From NCBI RefSeq assembly GCF_000003605.2, contig NW_003125916.1, forward strand, positions 2,393 through 66,392: a stretch of 64,000 bases of DNA, in the 5' to 3' direction. Every line of letters starts with the position of its first letter. The first letter of the stretch is position 1. Source of the DNA: Saccoglossus kowalevskii (lineage: Eukaryota > Hemichordata > Enteropneusta > Harrimaniidae). This document shows, in pieces, positions 27,363-40,445 of this stretch. The position numbers and the translations under genes were made by a program. Under the pieces are notes generated by a model. It was not told where the DNA came from and made no database searches. It was given only the letters and a program-made list of their open reading frames with translations.

Positions 27363-29720
27363 ATTATTTACGACTTTAGTTGAATTAGTATTCATCTCAA
27401 TTGCACTTTGATTACAACGTTTAACTTGAATCTACAATACGGACACCTTGATGCAATGTACTATGCCCAGGATGAGGTTACGTTCGACATTCATCACTTG
27501 ACATGTCGCGTGCTGAGGTCACGGATATAATTTGCATAACGCCCGTGCTTTGTCGCGCGATACCCGATGAATGCCCAGTTACCAACCGCTGAGTTTGACG
27601 TCGAGAATTTTCTCGTTTATTAAGTATTCCAATCAGCTACTTCATGATGACGTTGTAGGTTAGGAATTTTTCAATTGAAAATGCTATGCCTGTGGCAATT
27701 TTCTAGTAATTCTATATCAATTATTTTGTTAATCGTTTTCGCAATAACTTTAGTCGTGTTATCATGTTCCGCTCGGTGATCGGACTGTTTATATTACTAT
27801 AAAATACGAAAATATTATTTAAAGTTCAACCAAAGACATTAGAAAGAGACTATTGTCTTTGGTTCAACATGCATGGTCGCGGTGTTCACGTGACTGCCAG
27901 TAAACTTACATGTGTTGAGATCATCCAAGGTATTATTAGTTACAACGACAATCCTTGTGTACCGTTTCTTGTATATCTTGGTACTCAGGCAGCTGCATTT
28001 TTTATATTGTTTTATTGGAGACGCGAAACTGTCACGTGGCTGCCAGTTATTTAATTGACTCTTTGGATATGTTATCCCACACCTCATTCTGTACTATTTA
28101 AATCCTTGACCTTTGCGTTATTTTTGCTCTAAGCGACTAAATGGGCCGTATGTTTCTAAAATTTGTTTTACTCACATTCAAACATATTTTTAATAGTCGG
28201 ACACTGTATTATGATTGTTCATTGAATAATTACCATCGAGACAAAGTAAGACAATCGTGCGTATTATTGGCTGATGCATGTGTTTCTGGCGCATGCTCAG
28301 TAACAACATTCAACGTCGAAGTCGATTAATAATGAATTGTCCCAGTATTCGTGAATGTATGTCAACTTTTTGTTCCCACACTATAAACTGTCAAACATAA
28401 TTTTTTTTTAAATATGTCAATTTCAATTTTCAGTGATTATGCTGTCATTCAAACGCAAACTCAAGTGACAAGTGACGTAAATTAATAAGGTATATGACAA
28501 CGACTATAATAATATTATCACAATTTATTATGGGACAACCACTTTCATAGAATTATGTATCACAAAGTTGCAACGTATTACTTGGATTAAATCAAAGAGA
28601 TCAACTTTTTTGTTATTTATTATTTCTGTGCGAAATTAAGATAAGTAGATTTTGGGGTAACATCAATTTGAGCCGTGTTTGAAATTAGCAGGAACACATT
28701 GCGGCCTCCCTATTTAATGTAAAATAAAAGTATGTGTCACGTGCTACCAAGATCTGAGATTGCCGCCAGCAACTCACAGTAAATTATCAATGAAGTCTCC
28801 AGCAAACTGTGGATTGTCATGCACTGTGCCCACGAGCTGGAGTCATTTCTGAAATTACCATTCACCGCATTCATTAACATTCACCGCACACGTATGTCTG
28901 CGTAAAAAGTGTGAATGGTATTGTAGATATGGTGGTATGTTTATACGCCGGATACCATCTCTCTTGCTTGTCATAGGATGTTGTGAACTCCACCTCTGAC
29001 CCAGTCACATCTTGCCGCGGCAGTCAGGTCGGATATCAGTGTTCCCACACAATGTTTTTTTTTCAATTCCCACGAGTAGATCTATCGGCGATGGATTTTA
29101 TTGATCGTTACATAACCCATGATTGTAGATAGTATCCACAGCTGCTAACACAACGTTTTTTTCTTTTTCCTATCATGGCAAATATGTATTCCGAAACTCA
29201 TGGTACGAGATTTGGAACGCGATCAGAAACACGCGTACAGCGGTGAAAACTGACGCTGCATCGATGAGTCTTGTTCCGAGTTTCCCATTTGACGATGTAC
29301 TTTCTGCGTTTTTTTTCAATTTGCATAATAAGGTTTCCATGCCAATATGACAACCTTCCTAATTTAAGTTACTAGTCATTAAGTAATATTGTAAAAATAG
29401 ATCACGGGATTTCAACTTTTTAAAAGCATCACCATATGTCACCATATGAGATGTGCGAAGAATTTTTCACCAATAGTAAACGGCCCAAATATTAGCACTT
29501 TCATAGATGTTTGATCTGTTTTTATGTGAAAAGTAGTTCGGTCACCATATATTTGTAATTAGGTTTAGCATAAAATTAAACCATAGCGTAAATGTCAAGG
29601 AAATCCGTTCATTTGATTTAATGGGGGCCAACTACCTTAATTGCTTACGAACCGCTCGATTTAATAGACATAAATAAATATTTAAATAAACAAACAAAAA
29701 TATGATAGGAACAAACGTAT
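27363..29720. other. Non-coding stretch, nothing recognised
   Basis: Short overlapping open frames (27839-28087 minus and 27869-28054 plus are shadows of each other). TCACGTGA at 27886-27893. Confidence 0.5.
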
Positions 29721-29878
29721 TTAAAGCGGCAGGGTCGTCATCTGCGCACGCGCGGGAATTGAGTCCCAAGCGACAATAACAACGCACGCTAAAACGCAAA
29801 GGCTCAGATGCTTGTTTGTAAACAATGATATGCTATGGCCATCTGACGCATGCGCAGGTGACGACTTCTCCGCTTTAA
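29721..29878 (+). mobile_element. Family B MITE, copy 1 (158 bp)
   Basis: Begins TTAAAGCGGCAGGGTCGTCA and ends with the near reverse complement (right end read backwards TTAAAGCGGAGAAGTCGTCA), giving TIRs of about 28 bases reaching TGCGCA. The interior (ACGCTAAAACGCAAAGGCTC, CTTGTTTGTAAACAATGA) is shared with copies at 32370 and 35492. The TTAA at both borders would fit a piggyBac-like TTAA target, but a TA target is also possible. Confidence 0.85.
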
Positions 29879-32369
29879 GTGTTTGAAATAATGGTTTTGT
29901 TCAGGCAATAAACCTTTTTTTAGGATTAACAATAGATCGCTCGCAAGCCGCCGCAACGAAGTAACACGGGTAGTGTGAGTTGAGAACGTCGTTGTTGTCT
30001 GTTTACTTTCCACGTTGTTTATATTTGATACGCGCGCCGGACAACGTCCACAATTACGTCAGTTTTATGTTTCTCTAAATCGACACTCTCGACCACATCA
30101 CGTGATTGAGCTACGCAGGGTAACACATGTTTGTAGCTCGAATTGTTAAAGCTACTGGTATCTATGCTGGTCTGTCCAATGTGCGGCATTGGCGGCAATA
30201 GTAGTACAACATCAGTTGGTTATGAGTAACAAATGTGAGTTGGTCTGATGCCGTATATGTAAAACGAGTATGAATTATATATAAATATATGTATAACCCA
30301 CGTGTAACATCAGTCATATAATACGCCTAGTATGATGGGAGATTGACTCTAAAGAAGATGCGCTTGGTAATAGCATCTTCCGCTTATTGAAGCCCATTGT
30401 CAGATTTCATCCGACATGTTTCATTGCGCGGCAGACTCGTGACTATTCACCGCAAAGACCTCAGTATTGATGAATGGAGTGCCATTGGGCTCCCGTCTTG
30501 AGAGGCGCATGTTCCAGATTGATGGGTAGATATGTTTTATTTCATCTGACGAAATTCCCAGTTTAGAAATTGGAAATACCGCTCATATATTCCTTTTTGT
30601 GATGATTTTGGCATAGTGCCAAAAGAAAGAAACGACTCTTCACTTTAAAAAAACCTGTATCCTTCGTCTTGTTGCCAAGGGGTTGATTGATGTCAGAGGT
30701 CACCTACAAAATAAAGAAAATCCAAACTAGACGTTGCAATATAATTTATTGCAAAAAAACATAAACTTAGCTTACAAACGTTGAATGATTACTGAACTCA
30801 ACTCGTACCACTCAGGCTAATCACATGATCCAAACCAAGCCACCCATTGGGTGTTCCACATCTTGCTTGATATAGACCGTTCGGTTCTTCAGAATGGTTA
30901 GGGACCAACCATTTTAAATAATGGGGTGACTGGAAGAGCGTGACAATATATTGTTCCGAGCTGTCTGATCTGTACATTTTTATTAGTCTGGAATGTGTCA
31001 ACAATTTTACCTTGCAACACATTGCATGTATATTTTTGGTGTCCAGCTTGCATTTTTCACGCATAATTTCAAAGATCGATCCCTTACATGAATTGATATG
31101 AATCGCGGTCGTCATATTGGTAAACAATGAAATGGATTTTACGTGTATCAACTGTCCATTTAATTATCAATAAACATTGGTGTTTGTTCTTGTGTGCTTA
31201 CTGGGAGATCTGAAATTAAATGTTATTTTTACTATAATGCTAAAATAAAATACTAAAATGATTTCATGTGTATTGCTTTAAAAAATAACGACCGCGTTGC
31301 CTCAAATCGACTACTATTGGAAAACATAGCATGGTATGAGCAAAAATATGCAGTTCACCATGTCAATTCAGCTATATGCTAATAATAAAATTAATGCACA
31401 CACGTCAGATGAACTATATCTGTCTTCGTCGACCAATTGAAACATTATTAGTAGAACACGTGATATTCGTCGACCAATTGATACGTAAGTTTTATATCAC
31501 GTGAGTGGTATTTCACATCTACAGATTGAGTGATTCAATTTTATCACACGGATGAAACAGCAGTTGTGGACATGACTCAATTCCGAATCGCTCGCGAGTC
31601 CAGAAACCACCAAATCACGTGACCTATAATATTACGATGTATTCATAATGCCAATGAATGCAATGCAACATACTTTTCGCTTGACTGAACACGAGATAGT
31701 ACCTAAACCATGTACGCTGCCTATAACACATTTCCATACACTCAATAAATCATTAAACATGTAATTTTGTGATTAGGTAGTATTACGTCGGATTTATGTT
31801 TAGAATACTGAATAGGATCATTTATTTATTGACACAATCACACAGGTTGTTTACTTTCAGGATCAAATGTTTAGCTTCTGGTTCTGTTGCAGCACATCTA
31901 ATATACACCAATGGGTTGCCGGGTTGGTTTCGCGGATGTCATCTGCGGTTATGTGATTACTTAGCACAGTATCTCATCACCCTTTGTAGAAGAGCATTAA
32001 GGCAATTTGACATTGACCATAGTCTAAGCTTTGATATGGCAGGGATGCAGTCTTGAATGTGTAAAAATATGTGTTTTTGTATACGTGAACATCCCATTTT
32101 ATGGAAGTTCCATTAATAACTATGCCCCTGTTTAATCTTGTTTATTATCAAAACTTCAGAAATTAACTTGTTTGAGCAAACATAAGCTTAGATATATTCA
32201 AAGTGACTAACAGGCATGCTCGATAAATTGTGATATTATACTGTGATAAGAACTTATTGTTGAAAGGCATAACTTAAGAAAGTCAGTCGTGTTTGTTTTT
32301 GTTTGAGTCTCATATTTGGCTAAATGGGAGATAAGGCATGTTTATTTTTTTTCACTGCATCTGAAACAA
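29879..32369. other. Non-coding stretch
   Basis: A 117-codon minus frame (30798-31151) and an 86-codon plus frame (31796-32056) are unassigned. A direct repeat TTCGTCGACCAATTGA occurs at 31425-31440 and 31466-31481. TCACGTGA palindromes lie at 30098, 31497 and 31615. Confidence 0.5.
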
Positions 32370-32540
32370 CAGTAGTCGCCATGAACGCACCCACAGTTCA
32401 TTCGTAAAAGGCAGCATGCGTCAGATGGCCATAGCGTGTCATTGTTTACAAACAAGCGTCTACCCATGAGCCTTTCCACTTTTAGCGTGTGTTGTTATCG
32501 TCGCTTGGGCGTGCGCAGGTGACGACCCTCCCGCTTTAAA
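32370..32540 (-). mobile_element. Family B MITE, copy 2 (reverse orientation)
   Basis: Reverse complement of family B: the right border CCCGCTTTAAA and GTGCGCAGGTGACGAC give an intact TIR, and the interior matches CATTGTTTACAAACAAGCG and GCGTCAGATGGCCATAGC. The other end is diverged and carries about 24 extra bases (CACAGTTCATTCGTAAAAGG) between the TIR remnant and the interior. Confidence 0.8.
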
Positions 32541-33569
32541 TTATTGACACATTTTTTCGGCAATAACCACCACGGCAGGTGGGATAGACGTATCGAATGT
32601 TGACGAATGATGTGCGTGTCCAGGTGTGTATGCTTCTGCGTGTATCTCCTTCCACGTGTTGTGATTCAAACCAGTATTTGTTTCATGATTTATTGTACAC
32701 TTGGAGTTTACCTGCACGAGTGTCTTGCAAAATATTGAGTGTATCTTCACCAATAGAAGCAGAAGATTGAAATGACTGTTTACTGGCTGACCAACTAATC
32801 AAGATGATTTTACTACTCGATGTCAAACAATTTCAAGGTTGTCTCACCGTCAACCGTGAAATTTTAATCTTCAGTTGGTTTTATACGCTATATACTGAAC
32901 TGTAATGATCTAATCTTGGCACGCACTGATTACAAACACGTTTTTACTTGCTGAATGTATTTCTCAAGTAATAAACTAAGGTGTAGGGAGATGCAGGCTT
33001 TTGGGTACTGAGGGTCCAACAATTATGTTTTTTGTTTTTTTCTGTATTTGGTCGGTGTTGAATAAACACAAACAATATTATTGAACTCTGTGATAAAATG
33101 CACAAACTAGAAAACAATGATTTAAAAATATTAAAACACTAAAGTGCACATGAGTGTTTCGTTATTACCACCCTTTACGTTCTTCAAGTGGTGGGAGAGA
33201 CTGAAAGAGGAGGCCTTCCAGGTGTTTCATTTTTAAGTAAGCTCAGAGAATGACATCTGAAGTTTTAATTATGTTCCCTCAAGTATTTATGTTACTAACA
33301 GACTGGTTGACACGTTGTTACAAAACACAGTATCAATAATGTCATACATTCTATCGTAGATAAACAAAACCAAACTCTATAAGCTATTTTAGTTTCAGAA
33401 TCTCTGATCAACTGTAAAACACGCATTGAAAGTACTAGTAATTTTGATAGTGCAATTATACCTAAATTAAGTTGATATATACTTTTAGTGTAATCCGTCT
33501 TTAAGCTGTCCGGGGTTTTCGTTTTGTTTACACTTGATCGACTGTCAGCGACACCCCTGGCACCAAAGA
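32541..33569. other. Non-coding stretch, nothing recognised
   Basis: AT-rich sequence with no recognisable coding content. Confidence 0.5.
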
Positions 33570-33608
33570 ACACACACACACACACACACACACATACACA
33601 TACACACA
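33570..33608. repeat. (CA)n microsatellite
   Basis: About 24 bases of pure CA repeat followed by interrupted CATACACATACACAC. Open frames through it on either strand (Cys/Val or Thr/His runs) are artefacts. Confidence 0.95.
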
Positions 33609-34945
33609 AGGAAACAACATTTGGACATGTCATCGGCGTTGATACGATACAAAAGTAATGTCATTTTATTTGCATATTCTCCTCAACTGTTTTGGGTTTT
33701 CGTCGATATTTACCCGACTAGCGTAATTTTCTTCTCAAAAACTAAAATCACAAGATTCGAAGGAATGGGTGTAGCGATTCCATGCAACGCTGGCATGTAG
33801 ATGGAACGACCACTTATTGGATCGACATTAATTATGTGCACATCTGACTCCAGATTGACGAGACTTTAAAAACAATCGCATTAATTTCACTTAGTTTACC
33901 TAAATATATGTAAATGAAAATATATAGTTAATTCAATATATTGCAATGCTTGCAGAGAATAAAAGGTTAAACACTTTGCCCCTAGACACTCAACGTCGAT
34001 TTGGTCATTATACTGATTTTCAAACAAAAGAATAGTCTGTAAAAATTGCCTTAAGCACACTGCAACTTTACATAACCTGTCCGAAGCTCTTTACTGAATC
34101 ATCGCTCTACATATGTCAATGCATACTTATTAGTTTTGGCGCCATCGCGGAGGAGGTGAAAAGTTCAATCACAGTCGCGATTTAGTTGCCGTCTATTCCC
34201 TTGACGAACATGCATCAGTCCTCGTGGGTCAAATCGAGACCTTGGCAGTCCATCATTTTCTATTGTACACATTCTCTCTATGTTGAAAAGGATTTAGCAG
34301 GATTTTCGGATTGGAAATAACATGTGCTGCTTCATTCAAATCGAAAACACTGCGATGATTTTTTGGCGTACTGATTTGGTTTTCTACTCCACAGTGAAAT
34401 GACTAATTCCTATATTTACTTCCCGTTTTATGATTGCATCTAAGTGCTTTTTCGTAACCGCAGATTGTTGATTTCAACACATACTACGCCATATTCAACG
34501 CAGTCTCAGCTGCTCGGAGTGGTACTTCACAATACTGCCGTATACTAATTTTTAATTCCTATTATTCCTCGATGAAATATGACCAGATAATGCGATCTGA
34601 TGAGACTGAACTGTCAGTGCATGTTTGTATGAAATCAGACATACCAAGTTGTTGGATTTGCACACATAATACACATTGATTTGTCATTTATCAATTGTAT
34701 TGCTATGATTTAAATACTTGTAACTCCTTACTATTTATTCAATATCAAGGATTCATGCCCTAGACATTCAAATCAACTGTGATTGTTCTTAGTTGTTTGT
34801 CCCTAACCGTGATATAATTAGTGATATATATTATATGATAATACCATCTGCTTTTTGCGTCTAAGTTACGTTGCGCATAACATGAGATATTAGCCTGGGT
34901 GTTTTCATAGCTTTTTAAAAATATGTGTTTAATTGTTCGTATATG
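33609..34945. other. Non-coding stretch, nothing recognised
   Basis: AT-rich sequence without domains or repeats that I can support. Confidence 0.5.
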
Positions 34946-35037
34946 TTATTTTATTATTTATTTGCCGCCAGTTTTTTTAGAGCTTTGTTAATCGCGAAGC
35001 AAAGAAAAAATCACAAAAATAAATAAATAAAATAAAA
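34946..35037. repeat. AT-rich long imperfect hairpin
   Basis: A T-rich arm (34946-34963, TTATTTTATTATTTATTT) faces an A-rich arm (35016-35037), and an inner arm TTTTTTTAGAGCTTTGTT (34972-34989) faces AAGCAAAGAAAAAAT (34997-35011), around a short ATCGCG-containing loop. It could extrude as a cruciform. The A-rich sequence continues to about 35095. Confidence 0.55.
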
Positions 35038-35048
35038 CGAAAAATATA

Positions 35049-35491
35049 GTAACAATAAAATAAATTATAATATGAAATTAAAAAAAAAAACACACATTAC
35101 ATTAGATTCTCGGTGAATTCGCCTCAATTTTCTCTCCGAGAACACAAAACTCACATTAATGGACGGTCACAGGTCTTTTAGATAAAATGTGTAAATACTG
35201 AAAACAGTTCGTTTAAATATTTGTTCAACCTTCGTATCGCTATATGCCGAGTTAAAATGCAATAACCTTTTCTATGTTTCCGGAAATTAAATCACATAGG
35301 ATGGAGTTATAATCTTCCAAGTCACACTATTACTTAGCTCTTCTAGATGATCTACAAAAAAAACTCGCCCACCGCAAAATGCTGCCATGTGCTCATGGGT
35401 AAGATGACGTTCTGTTGTAAATTCTAAATTATTTGTTTTAGGGTATCTATGTGTTCAAAAAAATATTCCAAAGAAATAAGTGTGCATACGG
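35049..35491. other. Non-coding stretch, nothing recognised
   Basis: Low-complexity A-rich sequence followed by ordinary AT-rich sequence. Confidence 0.5.
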
Positions 35492-35653
35492 TTAAAGTGA
35501 GACGGTCGTCACCTGCACGCGCGGTAATTGATTCCCAAGCGACGATAACAAAACACGCTAAAACGCAAAGGCTCATGGGTAGACGCTTGTTTGTAAACAA
35601 TGACACGCTACGACGATCTGAGGCATGCGGAGGTGAAGACTCCCCCGCTTTAA
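35492..35653 (+). mobile_element. Family B MITE, copy 3 (162 bp)
   Basis: Begins TTAAAGTGAGACGGTCGTCA and ends CCCCCGCTTTAA. The interior shares ATTCCCAAGCGACGATAACA and AAACGCAAAGGCTCATGGG with copies 1 and 2. TTAA at both borders. An open frame running through it (35449-35664) is not a gene. Confidence 0.85.
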
Positions 35654-37149
35654 TATATTCATAAATATTTTATCCGTCACCTTGAAGTGCATATAAATGT
35701 CGATTTTCACAAAATTGCTGTTAACATGTTTCAGTCTTCAAGCTTTTATTAGGTAGCGCTTTGAGAAAACTAGTGGGCGCGTAGCGACCATCACGCGCGC
35801 GTTGGTTAGACGATACAACGAAGTGGACGCGCCAGTAAAGTGCGTGTCACCGACTTCTGACGCGTTATTTTTTTATTTGGCACGAGTAGCAACAGTATGC
35901 AGTTATTATCCTCACTTTAGTCCGATACCGAGAAAAATCTCCTTCGAATTTTTGTTCTTCACTTCAGCCGACCTCGAAAAACAACAGGCGGCAAGTAAAG
36001 GGTAACTGTCAGTCACCAGTATTTTATCATGAAAAATCGCGTCACAAAATAAGGTAACACAATTTTAATCTGGAAATGAAGTTTAATAATAATATACACT
36101 TATTGGGCAATGGTATACTACAAACGTTTCTAAATTGCCGTCGAAGACAAATAATCAAATGGTCACATAACAAACTTAATATGAACACTTCTGGATCATG
36201 TGCAGAGCCTGTAAAAAAGCAATAAATTACGACATGCAATTTTACCGCGCTTTTTATGTCGTAAAAAGGTACATGTACTTTCAGACACAGGAGTAACCAA
36301 AAATAAAGTGAAAATGCATCCAACTGACTAGTCTGTTATAAATCGGTTTATAATTACTGACTTTCTAATCTGCAGGCTCTTTCTATTCCGCGCTCGTAGA
36401 CAATTCTACTCAGAAAACGACTCATTAGTTGTAACGTGGGGATAAATCCCATCACAATGCTATTCGCCTCAAGCAAATAAAGATAAAGTCGACCATATAT
36501 ACCAAGGTTGTATTTACTTTAATCATCAGTAGATCCCTCCGAGTGAATTTACAGTTACAATAATAAACCCCTGCAAAAATAGTTTTTTATATTGACGAGA
36601 GTATGTGTGATGTTTTTACTGTTTAGAGGTTTACTGTTTACTGTACTGTTTAAAAAACATTTAAGTATATAAATATTCGCCTAGCTCAATCCATTCTGTG
36701 GTCGTTACCGAGTGATTCTTATATGGCGTTCTAAATTCGACATCATGATCGGGGTGATTATATTATTTCCCTGTGTCAGATTTACGCTGGGGATGCGGAC
36801 AATTGTGACTCAGTAAGTGATAAGGCCGGCTAATTAAATGACATTCTGTGTAGTCGCAACGTGGATGTAATAATGTATAATTGAAGCAAGAAGTTCAATG
36901 TCAACGTATTTCACGATTATACTGATGTTGTAATTAATAATTAGTAATTAAGAAACTCTAGTCACAGTCAATGTCAACATGCAAGCTGATTTTCTTCAGC
37001 AGATACAACAGTTCTGTGCTTTCTACCTAATGTCCTGTACTAATATTATTATTGATTAAACATTTACTTGGAGTTATGTTATTGCTAACTTTAATTGGTA
37101 TACAACGCGCGTAAATTACTTTGTTATTTTAATACAACGTCGTTACACT
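35654..37149. other. Non-coding stretch
   Basis: CpG-richer around 35770-35850 (GCGCGTAGCGACC, CACGCGCGCG) without a recognisable gene or intact repeat. Otherwise AT-rich. Confidence 0.5.
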
Positions 37150-37445
37150 TTAAAGATAGTCGTCGCGCTACGCATGCGCGAGATATATGGGTCTCATATA
37201 AACAAAGATGGCGACTTTGACTGTTGCGCAGATCAACGAGTACAAACTGAGACGTTACCGAGCTTTAATTAGCTATTTTTTTAGGTGAATGGAAGGTATC
37301 AAATGAGTCACCGGCGGTAATTAGTGCAAGTCGCGTCCATGTCAAACCTCATACTTGTGATTTCCGTTAAAAGAGCGCATTGGATTGTGGAAAAATCAAT
37401 GTTTATCAACACAAATGTCGCACATGCGCAGCGCGACGATTGTTA
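37150..37445 (+). mobile_element. Family A MITE, copy 2 (about 296 bp)
   Basis: The left end TTTAAAGATAGTCGTCGCGC and the right end (reverse complement ACAATCGTCGCGCTGCGCAT) are TIRs. The interior is collinear with copy 1: GGGTCTCATATAAACAAAGA, TGGCGAC, GAAGGTATCAAATGAGTCAC, CGGCGGTAATTAGTGCA, TCAATGTTTATCAACAC. No transposase frame. Confidence 0.88.
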
Positions 37446-38577
37446 GATACGTTCAATACCCATCTACGTTTTTTATGTGACGTATTGGAATTACTGATAA
37501 TACAATCAATGACGCAATCTCCTCGAGCCTCTTTATAACGTTATTAGACTTTATTACTATCAAACCATTAGTGTTGTTAGTAACGTACGTTTCACTTATA
37601 TATCTATCCAACCTGTCGTCACTGAAACACTGAACATCTCAACGGATACTATGCCCGTAAATATGTGTTTTATAAGTGTCAAGGTCAAAACTGTTATATG
37701 TACTTTATTCTCGGTCCAAGCCCCCCCAAAGAAACAAAAAATAAATCTTGATCAGCTTTACATATCAAGAAAGTGCAATCTCAAATATGATCAGTCTGCC
37801 ATAGACAATGAATCTTGGAATTGTCTTGCGCCACGCCACTCGGGAATTTTCAACTCATTTAACGTTTTCGCAGCATATAAAAAAAGAGATTTAATCATGA
37901 GAAATGGGACAGTAGATAGTTTTACAGCATGGCAAATGTATTGATTACACCAAGGTTATATATCTACTAATGTATGCAGCAATATAACATTCAACTCAAA
38001 GCTTCAGCGTTGTAATCCAAAATTTACGCGCTATTGCATATACGTGTCATTCGTGACATCTACACTTTAGATGAATGTTACATTCGGAAAGGAAAATATT
38101 AGAGATATCCATTATACTTACCTGATCAGTTAAAGAAAACGTTATCGTAAATAGTAATTTATCTATAAAACAGATATGAATTCATATTATATTTAATGTA
38201 AGTTAATTTTGTAAAATTAAAGTTGTACACACAAAATGCACAACACAACACATCAACATATCAATATAACGGGCCAACGCACAATTTATATATGTCTGAA
38301 TAGATCCCAAATGCCGCTCTCCATTTCAAATTGTCAGCCCCATTTCAAATTGTCAATCCCCGGCTGTTTTAATAAGTGCTGCTCACCGATTTTAAGAAGG
38401 ATTCATTGGTGAGCACAACTCTGAAACATAACGCAAAGCATAGTGCGCACATAAAAACGATATGTAATTAGAACAGTTGAAAGAGCCTAAAACATTCTCG
38501 CTATATTCAACTGCACTAACGTCGGGGTACGATGATAGCAATATATCATTATTTATTCTGAATTCGGCAAAGGTCTC
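37446..38577. other. Non-coding stretch
   Basis: An unassigned 97-codon open frame (37651-37944). A 19-20 base tandem pair (CCATTTCAAATTGTCA units) at 38321-38359. Confidence 0.5.
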
Positions 38578-38803
38578 ACCTACTATGCACCAATCCACTA
38601 ACGCATAGGTACAATGTTAGCATTATCTCGTTACTCATTCAGATTTATGCAAACATTACACTCACTATGCACCAATCCAGTAACACCTCGTTACAATATC
38701 TGATTATCATTCAGATTTATGCAAACATTACACTCACTATGCACCAATCCAGTAACACCTCGTTACAATATCTGATTAGTCATTCAGATTTATGCAAACA
38801 TCA
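38578..38803. repeat. Tandem repeat, period 72-73 bp
   Basis: Units start with CATTCAGATTTATGCAAACA at 38636, 38708 and 38781 (the last truncated); the first two are nearly identical, and a more diverged unit precedes them from 38578. High identity points to recent duplication. Confidence 0.85.
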
Positions 38804-40366
38804 CGAATGCTATAAGATTTACTCAGCGTCTTAAGAATAGCGTTTAGTATAGTGGCATATACAGAGTCAAATACGTTCTAGGCCAAATAACTAAGACAAA
38901 TCAATGAGTGCTGATGCAACCAATTTATGTATAAGTAAATACAATGATGCTGTCCCAAAGATGAATCTGTTAACTAATAATAAATGTATAAACCTTTTTT
39001 ACTAAGTTATTAATATTTAGATTTTACGGATATTAGAAAGAGTAATCCCGTAGATGTCACAAGTGTCGAGCAGTTATGACTAGATACAATCAGATACATT
39101 CATGACCTGTGGTGAAACAACGGCAATATACGGTGAAATTTAATTTGATTTATTCTTGCTATATATATGAGAACAACGTGACTTTGTTTTTACATAAAGT
39201 ATAGCCATACATCTTGACCTATGGAGAGGATGGGATAAACTGTTTAAAGTCTTTATTTAAATTTAATTATTAAAGTAATTCAGAAACACTGTGTTCAGTG
39301 AACAGTTGTGACAAATTGTAAGTACATGGATTTGACTAACTCTTGGAAACACATTAAAAAACATTTTAAGTGTGGTGTGTTGATTACGATATGCTGTATA
39401 TACCACACCATCGAAATCACGTGATTGAATATTTGTGTGCTTTGTGCAAGTATTATATGTTGAGGGTGTTGGTGACGGTAAGATTACGTCTTTTAATGGT
39501 ATACCTCATCTGATACAATTGTATGAAGGTCGACGCTCGCGCAAATATTACGCATTGCGTCATAAATGCTATGCAACTTTTCAGCTTACCCCATTGCAAA
39601 AAAGCACAAAATCAGTGCAGAATTGAATGAATATCTTCTAAATATGATATTTTGGTATTATATGTACCACATATATACACATTTATACTGTACCACTACG
39701 CTACTGAACTAAAAAAAAACTCTTGTATATTAATGTATTCCTGGGAATTATCAGATGAAGAATGATATATAGATAAATTATGAGAATGTGACGATTTGTT
39801 ACATAAGAGAAACTTAAAGTGTATCATTAGTTTGATAAGTAACATGTGTTTTGAAAGCGCCATCAGACCTCTACACAAATACATCTAAGTCAAAACAAGT
39901 ACCCGGAATAGCGGAGCTTCCGGTTTCCTGGTTGCTTATTTAGCTTAACAAGTTGTTCGACATTGATACCCTTCCGATCAGATGATATGTTAACATACTA
40001 TCTTCAGTTTTGTGCCGAGCATTTGCGTTATGCATTGTATGCATACAAATTTACGATATGTTCGTATCATATGGAAGACGTGTTTTTCTTCAGTTGCAGG
40101 CACTCACTGTAACGTAGAAACCAGGGGACGTTTGCCCATTTCTGTAAGACTTTATGCATAATATATAATCCCATTATGCGCACGATAATAATATATCCCT
40201 ATAATATAACAATTGTACTCTGTCATTAACTTAATTGATCCTTCTTCTGACCCATATGTTTCTGAAGGCACATTAATCTGTGTTCTGCCGTCTAGTGACG
40301 TTGATACCAATACTGAATTTCACTAGAAGGAATATCTAACATTACATATTACGATTTATTTTGTAG
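38804..40366. other. Sequence upstream of POPDC coding exon 1
   Basis: No recognisable first exon or core promoter. TCACGTGA at 39417-39424. Presumably part of an intron in the 5' UTR, if the acceptor at 40366 is used. Confidence 0.4.
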
Positions 40367-40441
40367 GAAATAATTGAACATGGTTGCCAATGCAACGTCT
40401 AGGAAAGTCTTCAAGAAGGTGACGTGTACACACCAGCAAAG
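40367..40441 (+). other. Probable 5' untranslated part of the first coding exon
   Basis: A strong acceptor (pyrimidine-rich TTTATTTTGTAG, AG at 40365-40366) lies 75 bases before the start ATG, and stop codons upstream block an N-terminal extension. This suggests a separate non-coding first exon further 5', not identified here. The promoter therefore cannot be located from this sequence. Confidence 0.5.
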
Positions 40442-40445
40442 ATGA
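40380..40445 (+). promoter_or_regulatory. Upstream ORF of 21 codons overlapping the POPDC start codon
   Basis: An ATG at 40380 opens a 21-residue frame (MVANATSRKVFKKVTCTHQQR) whose TGA at 40443-40445 overlaps the main ATG (40442-40444) as ATGA. It lies wholly within the inferred mRNA. Its ATG context (AACATGG: A at -3, G at +4) is strong, so it could limit or couple translation of the main frame. Function is inferred. Confidence 0.45.

Noticed and set aside
26519-27395. Open frames of about 280 codons on both strands
   Set aside because: Almost entirely N; the frames are artefacts of the gap. The same applies to 42504-43007.
33295-33800. Open frames with Cys/Val and Thr/His runs
   Set aside because: They are translations of the CA microsatellite.
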